From assembly GCA_032209605.1 (NCBI GenBank), contig JASFXZ010000016.1, positions 9,920,001 to 9,984,000 on the forward strand: a stretch of DNA of 64,000 nt. The letters are read 5' to 3'. The notes beneath the pieces are model-generated. The model made no database searches and was not told the DNA's origin. It saw only the letters and a program-made list of their open reading frames with translations. Source of the DNA: Mactromeris polynyma (taxonomy: Eukaryota > Mollusca > Bivalvia > Venerida > Mactridae). Positions within the stretch are counted from its first letter, which is position 1, and each line of letters begins with the position of its first letter. The position numbers were made by a program, and so were the translations under genes. Below, in pieces: positions 40,401 through 49,400 of the stretch.

Positions 40401-43400
40401 AGGCCATATTGTTTGGGCCAGTAGTTTCTTACAAAATAATTGTTTCCACTATATACATATAGGAAAAGTAGCCCTGCCTCTGAAGGCCATATTGTTTGGG
40501 CCAGTAGTTTCTTACAAAATAATTGTTTCCACTATATACATATAGGAAAAGTAGCCCTGCCTCTGAAGGCCATATTGTTTGGGCCAGTAGTTTCTTACAA
40601 AATAATTGTTTCCACTATATACATATAGGAAAAGTAGCCCTGCCTCTGAAGGCCATATTGTTTGGGCCAGTAGTTTCTTACAAAATAATTGTTTCCACTA
40701 TATACATATAGGAAAAGTAGCCCTGCCTCTGAAGGCCATATTGTTTGGGCCAGTAGTTTCTTACAAAATAATTGTTTCCACTATATACATATAGGAAAAG
40801 TAGCCCTGCCTCTGAAGGCCATATTGTTTGGGCCAGTAGTTTGTTACCGGAAGATTTGTTAAAGTTTCCAATATATACATACAGGAAAAGTGAAATGTTT
40901 TTTGAAAAATCCAAATAATTTTCCAATCTTGGTAGAGAGTCACACAAGGTACATTTGTGTGAATGATATCGAATTGGGCCAGCAGCTTTTGGGAAGAAGA
41001 TTTTAGTCATGTTTTTACCCCAAAAATCACATTTCACTTGTTACAATGTATCTATACTTTGAGTATTATGTACTGTTATACAATATCTATTAAATACAGT
41101 AATTCTGGTAGTTTTATTGCAAAATTTGACATAGTTATTGGCAAATTCCAGAAATTCCCATTCTTATTTAAATTTTCAACCATTTTACCCCAAAAATCAC
41201 ATTTTGCACCGTGTGATTGTCCTATACTTTTAGTATATTTAATGTGATGCCTTATATGACACAAATCCACAAAAATTATTTCTGTGCATTTTTTTTCCCC
41301 AATTTTTTTATTTTGACTGGCCTATGAGTCGATCTAAGCTCCGTTACTTTTGCACGACAAAATTTATACATGTATTATTCAATAAATCAACTCTGCGAAG
41401 TTCCCATCAATATCTGTAAAATTGCCATCACATTGATCAATGCCATTAGTTCAACAAAGCTAAAGCCATCCTTAAAAATTTTTTGGGCACGATTTAGGTC
41501 GGAAGGTACTTTATTCATTACTTTCAATGGTGATTCAAGTTTCAACTATTACTATGGAGTTTAAGAAATGTCCCCATTCAGCTTTTTAGCATGGGCCAAC
41601 TTTATGTGTAGGCAATGAATAAAGCAAACAAACATTTTTAAAGATTGTCACAAACATTTCTTGGCAGAATTACATCTTTTTCAAGAATAAACATATGTTG
41701 AAATACTGAAATTTAAGTGAATTTGTATAGGAATGGTCATGATATTAAAACTGCAACTGCAATCATTTTAAAAACAACAGTTATTCTCTAATCAATCAAT
41801 AAGAAGCGGAAGTACGAGAGTTTAGCAAATAGAAATCACTTCTGTGTACGCAATAAGCTAGATCGAGTGTTTAAATTTATTACATCATGAAACAGCACCA
41901 GTCAAGCTGTCGACAGATTGCATTACAAAGCTCTTCAATTATCAAAGACATTCACGTACAACCATAACAAAACCACTTGTGTTTTTTTGTTTTCATATCT
42001 GCCAATAATTTTGTCCTTAACTGCAGAGAAAAAACATGGACTGACGTCAACATGAAATTTATTCATTTTATTTCTATGGGGATTAATGCCATATTTCAAC
42101 ATTTTATCAGCTATGTATGGTGGTCAGTTGACTTCACCAGATTTCCTGGAATAAAGTATCCTCCATCAGCTATGTATGGTGGTCAGTTGACTTCACCAGA
42201 TTTCCTGGAATAAAGTATCCTCTATCAGCTATGTATGGTGGTCAGTTGACTTCACCAGATTTCCTGGAATAAAGTATCCTCCATCAGCCATGTATGGTGG
42301 TCAGTTGACTTCACCAGATTTCCTGGAATAAAGTATCCTCCATCAGCCATGTATGGTGGTCAGTTGACTTCACCAGATTTCCTGGAATAAAGTATCCTCC
42401 ATCAGCCATGTATGGTGGTCAGTTGACTTCACCAGATTTCCTGGAATAAAGTATCCTCCATCAGCTATGTATGGTGGTCAGTTGACTTCACCAGATTTCC
42501 TGGAATAAAGTATCCTCCATCAGCTATGTATGGTGGTCAGTTGACTTCACCAGATTTCCTGGAATAAAGTATCCTCCATCAGCTATGTATGGTGGTCAGT
42601 TGACTTCACCAGATTTCCTGGAATAAAGTATCCTCCATCAGCTATGTATGGTGGTCAGTTGACTTCACCAGATTTCCTGGAATAAAGTATCCTCCATCAG
42701 CTATGTATGGTGGTCAGTTGACTTCACCAGATTTCCTGGAATAAAGTATCCACCATCAGCTATGTATGGTGGTCAGTTGACTTCACCAGATTTCCTGGAA
42801 TAAAGTATCCTCCATCAGCTATGTATGGTGGTCAGTTGACTTCACCAGATTTCCTGGAATAAAGTATCCACCATCAGCTATGTATGGTGGTCAGTTGACT
42901 TCACCAGATTTCCTGGAATAAAGTATCCTCCAGTACTGTTGTAATGCAAGTTTATAAAAGTAACTTGCAACAAGCAGTGGTCTGACAACTCAGAGCTGTC
43001 AAATGTCACAAAGGACATGACTTGCCCCCCCCCAGGAATCAAACCCAGACCTCCTAGGTGACACTCTACCAACTGAGCTAACCAGCTGGGGGGTTGTCAG
43101 ATGAAATATAGTCCTAGGCGAGTGATTTAGGGCAATGGTTCTATTGTAAACCCATTTGTCTGGCCACATCTGCTCCCAATCTAATTGTCTCTATGATTTG
43201 TTTTTAAATTTCCAGATAGAAGCTAAAACACAGATTCCAGACTAAACTAGAACAACAGTTACTGCAAACATGTAAAACATGACACATTATGTAGTTCTCT
43301 GAGTTCACCATCATCCACTTAGACAGACCAGCTGTGGCCACTGCAGACACTCGATACAATTAAAGCAACAAGGCTAGATGGCTCAGGAGCTAAAATCTTA

Positions 43401-46400
43401 AAATGAGTGCTAATATCATATCTAAGCCTCTAACATATATTTTTAATCAGAGTACATGTATTTCTAATCCGAGACTTCTCTGACCCTATAGCCTTTTTTT
43501 TTTTTTTTTTGCGGCGTAGGGTCAGAGGAACTCCTATAGTAAAAACCCGGGGATTACTGAAAACCACGCAGTCGTGTAGTCGTATACTTTCAACAGTGTA
43601 TGTGGCGTTTTGTCTCATTTTAACGAGAAGTTAGCCGTTCAAATCGGTAAATTGATATTTAATTTACCAATCTGCATCGATCACGTGACAGCCAGGTGCT
43701 TTGACCCAAATACATATTTACATGAAGAATTTTTTAGCTTACTCTGAAAAGGATTGACCGTTACAACGTATTAAAGGTTTTCAAAACAAATGTTACGGTT
43801 CAGATAGGTTAATTAATATATTGATAACAGATGTATATGCTTGAAATGTTAATCCAATGAATGTTTACATAGATATATTGATTTAAAGTTCCTCTCCCGC
43901 GCGGGAGAGGAAATCCCCGGGTTTTTACTATATGAGTTCCTCTGACCCTAACCAGCAACATGAAATATCAAAAATCGTAAAGGGGGCTGGTTTAGGGACA
44001 GAGAAGGCTCGGATTAATGTATTTCCAAATGTAGTTTTCCATCACTTTTCAAGAAAGCAAAAGTGATTCCAATCTTTAAGAAAGGATCTAAATCTGATAC
44101 AAACAATTATCACCCTATTTTTATTCTTCCAGTGTTATAAAAATCCTAGAAAAACATGTTAGTGATCATTTAAAACAATACCTAGACAAGAAATGGGCAA
44201 TGCCACAAACCAAGTTTTCAACCTAGTGATTTGTAACCAAGGCTCAATTTGTATAATGAATACATGATGATCATCAATGCTGCAAAGGTGCCGTTGGTAA
44301 TACATGCACACACTCAGATATATAATATATATATGCAACAACTATAAACCAAGTTTGATGTCAATACACCCACGCATAGCCAAGATATTAAGTGGAAACC
44401 GATTATTAAATTTTAAGTGACCTTGACCTTTGACGGAACGAACCTGAAAGCAATTCCAAGTGAGCTCTCCACATGTTCTTACTATACACTAAGTTGGATG
44501 TCAATATGATCACAGAAACTAAAGTTTTTTGCCAGAAACCAAATTGCTAATTTTAGCAAGGGTGACCTTGACCTTTGACAGAACGAGTCCAAAAGCAATC
44601 CCAAGTGAGCTCTCCACATGTTCTTACAATACACCAAGTTTGAAAGTTTAAAAGACACTTTGTACAATCGATGATAATAAACTGCTTCTACAGAATCAAA
44701 ACAGCGATTTTACTGAAGTTGAAAAGTTATTAGGTGTATAATTGCTGACTACAAGTTAAACTGGAACACCCAAGTTGAACACATTCTAAAACAAGATATA
44801 TATTTAAAAAAGATGATCTGCGCAAATTGAAATAACCAAAGATGTTGTAGTTCTATAGTTTAAGATTTTGAGTGATTGCACGAACACGTGTTAATTCAAT
44901 CAATAAATAAAGATAACGAAATATTTAAAATATCCAATTATAGAAAATGTATTATGACATTTTGTTTATTTATAGTATAAACTACATAAAAGTCAATATA
45001 AAAGCCTAGCAGATGAATTTATTCATCAAATCTAAAGATATAAATGATGGAGAAAATGTTGGACAGCCGAACTGGGTTTGTAAACAGGATGCTGATTTGT
45101 TTGAAATCAGCAAGCAAAAAAATATTTTTTTAATGCTTATATTTTGCCGCACCTTGATTATTGCTGCACTATCTGGGGCACCTGCAGTGATGAACTGTCA
45201 AATAAGTTATATAAATTCCAGAAAAGAGCAGCTCAAATTATTCTTAACCAGACATATGATGCACCAACACAAACCTTATTCAAAGAACTGAAATGGATGA
45301 AAATGCAAGACCGTATTCTCTACAAAAAAAGCCGTTTTTGTGTATAAATAAATTAATAATATATTTCCTATATACATGTGTAACTTGTTTAATGAAACAA
45401 ACAACACATCATTAAGATCTTACTCAAGCAACACTTTATACATTCCAAAACCCAGAATTATATTTTGTAGAAAATCTCTTGCATATGCTGGACCAAAAAT
45501 CTGGAACAAAATACCACTTAATATTTGCCAGTCAAATTCTCTAAAATTTTAATGCTTTCAAAAGATCATTACTCACAGTTTTACTCTGGTGGTCAGCATA
45601 CTGCAACATTGTGAATAGTGTCATTTCTATTGTTATATATTTACATATGATCTAATAATTTTTTTGTTTTTTTCAGGTTAATTTTTAATTGTCTGTATAA
45701 CTATACCTGTCTTATTGTAATTGTTTGTGTTACATTATAAATGTTGTTATCATGTACATATCATAGAGGCTCAAAGGGAAGACTGGGCTTGCCCAACTGT
45801 GTTGCCTCTTTAAATAAAGTTGATATTATTACTATTATTATTAGATTTCAGATCAATGTTTGTGATAACAGTGTACTTCCCTTTTAACAGTTCTTAAAAG
45901 TTTGCACAATTTTTATCAGTTGCAAGAAAACGAAATATTTTGCTAAAATGTATGTATGAGTTAAAAGTAAAATATTGATCCTTTTGCCCGAATTGTCCCT
46001 TTCTCCCCAATGGAAAACTGGGGAATCCAACTATGAGTAATTTTAGTACTTTTTGTTTAAAAATTATGGAAATACATGCACATTCACAATGCTTGAAAAA
46101 TGCATCAAATTTCATGTGGGCAAACAAGCATTGCATCAAGCAGCAATTATCAATATGCACACTTCAAAATATAGAAAAATAAGTTTCAATTCTCAATATC
46201 CAATAAATTATACAAGCATTCAATTCTGTAAAACAATATGTATCCTGTTTTGTCACAGAAAACAAAGTATTGTCATGACAACTAGCCAGCACTTCCTTTA
46301 AACCAATTTTATTAGAATGAAAATGTTTTTTGCTCTTTTTTCAATAACCTAGATTTAACCATTGTTTTGGTCAAGTTACTTTGTATCTTGTTTAAGTTTG

Positions 46401-49400
46401 ACATTTAGGTACATTTATACATTAACTGTAACATAAATCAACAGAGCACACATTTGGGGCCTACACAAATAGTATGTTTTCCCCTATTTCCATTTAGAAT
46501 TCCTCTGACAAGTAATAAAGAAAACTCTTAATTATAATTATCTGGGGTTGATTACAGTTTGTTAAAGATGTTAAAATACTGCATATTGGACATATTTGAT
46601 TAAAAATGGCATAAAGAATATGTAAATTGATCACGAAAGTTTGGCCCAAATTCCCGTTTTCATTTTTAAAGATGCAAAATTTCCACCTTGGATATTGGTA
46701 TGATGTCCCAAAAGATGCCATGTGCCCTGATCAAGCATCCATCAGGCTCTTTGCTAACTATCTTTTAATAAATTAACTAAAATGAATCGATACTTGCCTC
46801 AGATCTCAGACTATCCGACAGACTACCTGCGAGAGATGTAGATGTTTCTGATTCACCAATATCGAAGGGACTGCACTGACTTCTATCTTCCAGATCAAAT
46901 GTTACTGAGTTCTTTCCCTTCTCTATAAATGACGTAGGCCTGGATTTATTTCTATCAGATTTACTTCCCTTATCCACTTCATATCTAGAGTCTGACTTAG
47001 ACCTGTTAACAACATGCCCAACTTTCAGCTTTGGTCTTTCTTTAATAGACTTTTCACTCACACTTTCAGCATCATCACTTTGTCCCTTGTCATCCTGATT
47101 TTCCAGTATCAAATCATCAAGACTAGATTTCTTAGATATCAAAGATCGAGGCCGCTTTGCACCAGTCCGTTTACGGGTACGGGCCTGAACCATACCACTT
47201 GTGTGATCTGACAGACTTTCATTTTCTAATTCAAGTCTAGATAATGTGCGAGACTTTAGTTTCGGTTTAGCACGTTGCCTTACATTAGAAAAAACAGGCT
47301 CACTATTTTGTCTTGTTAATGTTTTACTTTCCAACCTCACACTCTCAGGTAGGGAATTACCATCAGCACTAATATCAGTTCTAGAACTTGACTCATCAAA
47401 TGATTGTTCAACATTAATCACAATCTCACTTTGCGTTTTTACAATTTTACTATTCCTTTCATTTAGATCATTTTGAGAATCATTAACAGTGTCACCATCA
47501 ACCAAGTTTTCTTTGCTATCTGATTCTTGAATAACTTGCAATTGTAACGGTAAGGTATCTATGGTAACTAGATCATCAGTTACTTCATCCACATCTGTAT
47601 CACTTCTTTTCTTACCTTTACTATTAGTTACGGTAGTTTGAGTGAACTTTTCTGAAGTATTGTCATCTTCAGTGGCTTTCAACTTTTCATTCAGAAGTTT
47701 AAATTCTTCGAATGATGGAATATTAGATCTCTGTTGAGACAATGGAATATTTGGTTGAGTAAACGAAGGAATCTCGGGTCTAGAACGGCCAATAGATTTT
47801 GGGAGAGTTCTAAAATGCTTCTTTTTGTTTTTATGCACATTTTCAACAGGTATACAGCTATCAGAATCTCCAGTGAGTGAATGACGTCTGGTATTCCTTG
47901 AAATAGGGGATGAAAAGTCTTGTGACCTGCTGTCAACATCCTCACTAGCACTTGTATCATGTTCATAGTTTATTTCACTGGTCACACTTTCTGTTTCACA
48001 CGGACTATCTGACTCAAGCCCAAAACCATCGGATATGTCTAGACTAGATACTGACTTCCTTAATCCAGTACGACTGAGCATTGTATGTCTCTCCAACAAG
48101 TCAGCATGTTTATGTAGATGCTTTTTAAATAAATTTGAACTCATTAATAAATCAACTCTTGATGAAACCTGAACTTTCCTCAATGGACATGGGCTGTTAC
48201 TGGCAGGTAAAGGGGGTAATCCAGGGGTAAATGCACGTCTTGGACTCGAAATTTCGGTTTGAGAGCTTAAATCATTAGGTACAATATTTTCACCACTTAT
48301 TGTCATATTCTCCAACCCTAAACTAGACTTGCTCCTTTTCCGACTTTCATAGGTGGCACAAAAGTTACATACCATAATCTCACCTTTTTCATTTCTTGTA
48401 CAAGAACAGTCTTTAAGCATTGAACTTTTCTTATACCTACTTTTAGCTCTAGCCATAACTTTCTTTCTATAGGACGGTGACCTTTCCACTTTCTTTGTTT
48501 TCGGTACAGAAAGTTTTGCCTCCATACTTCCATCATAAGAATTTTCACTGGATTCAATTTTAATGTCATTACCTTCATTTGCATTTTTGTCAGCTATATT
48601 TGATTTAGCACTGTTTCTATCTATGTTTGATTCTCTACTCTTTTCATTGAAAGACTTTCCTTCAAACTCCACTTTTTCATCTGGTGAGGTAGTCATATTT
48701 TCAACAAGGTTGTAATCATCATTAATCTCATTTTTATGTTTAGTCAAACAATCTCCAATTTGTTCCACTTTATTAAATCCTTTATCCGTTTTCCTGTCCA
48801 TTACACTATCAGTTAATTCTTGTATAATACTTGGATCAAATGTAAAGAACAAATTTGCAGGCATATTATCAACAGTTTCTTCAGGGCAGAACTCAGATTC
48901 TTCGGTTAATTCCATATTTTTCTTAATACTTCCGATTAATTTTTCAGGCACAGCATTAAAATCCTGTGACGTCTCACAAGATTCATTTTGAGTAGCAACA
49001 GAATCACACAAGTTCTCATCTTTCTCAGAGTCAGTATTATCACTATTCCACATATCAACATTTGACAATTTTGTTGACTTTCGCACAGTTTCACTTTCAG
49101 ATTTTGAATCCAGTACATTCATAGACATGCCACCCATACAATGACTAGACATTTCTAATATAGCATTGGCACAACTGATTTTATTGTCTTCCTCACACAT
49201 TCCATCAGTTTTAACTCCCTCAAAATTCATTTCAGAATCACCAGTTCCTGCAGAAACACCAGCTAGCACATCCATGCTACCTTGTGTTTTGTCATCCATG
49301 TAAGCTTGTCCCTTTCTATGTCTAGTCAATTTATCAAGAGCTTTTACATGAGCTACCTTGCTTTCAGTAATAACAACTTCAGCCTGTGTTTCAGTCACAC

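Larger units (their letters stand above)
37005..46797 (-). other. RhoGEF intron 1 (GC-AG), 9.8 kb
   Basis: Donor GAG/GCAAGT at 46797, acceptor TTTGTAG before 37004. It hosts the 29-, 83- and 59-bp arrays, a SINE, nested MITEs and a decayed LINE. No additional exon was identified. Confidence 0.75.

Noticed and set aside
39364..40794. A series of 62-codon frames every 83 bp
   Set aside because: Each is the same repeat read through and ends in the next-but-one unit; no coding signal.
43021..43092. Functional tRNA gene on the minus strand
   Set aside because: A and B boxes are present but the acceptor stem does not pair convincingly, and the sequence continues into a SINE body and tail shared with another locus.
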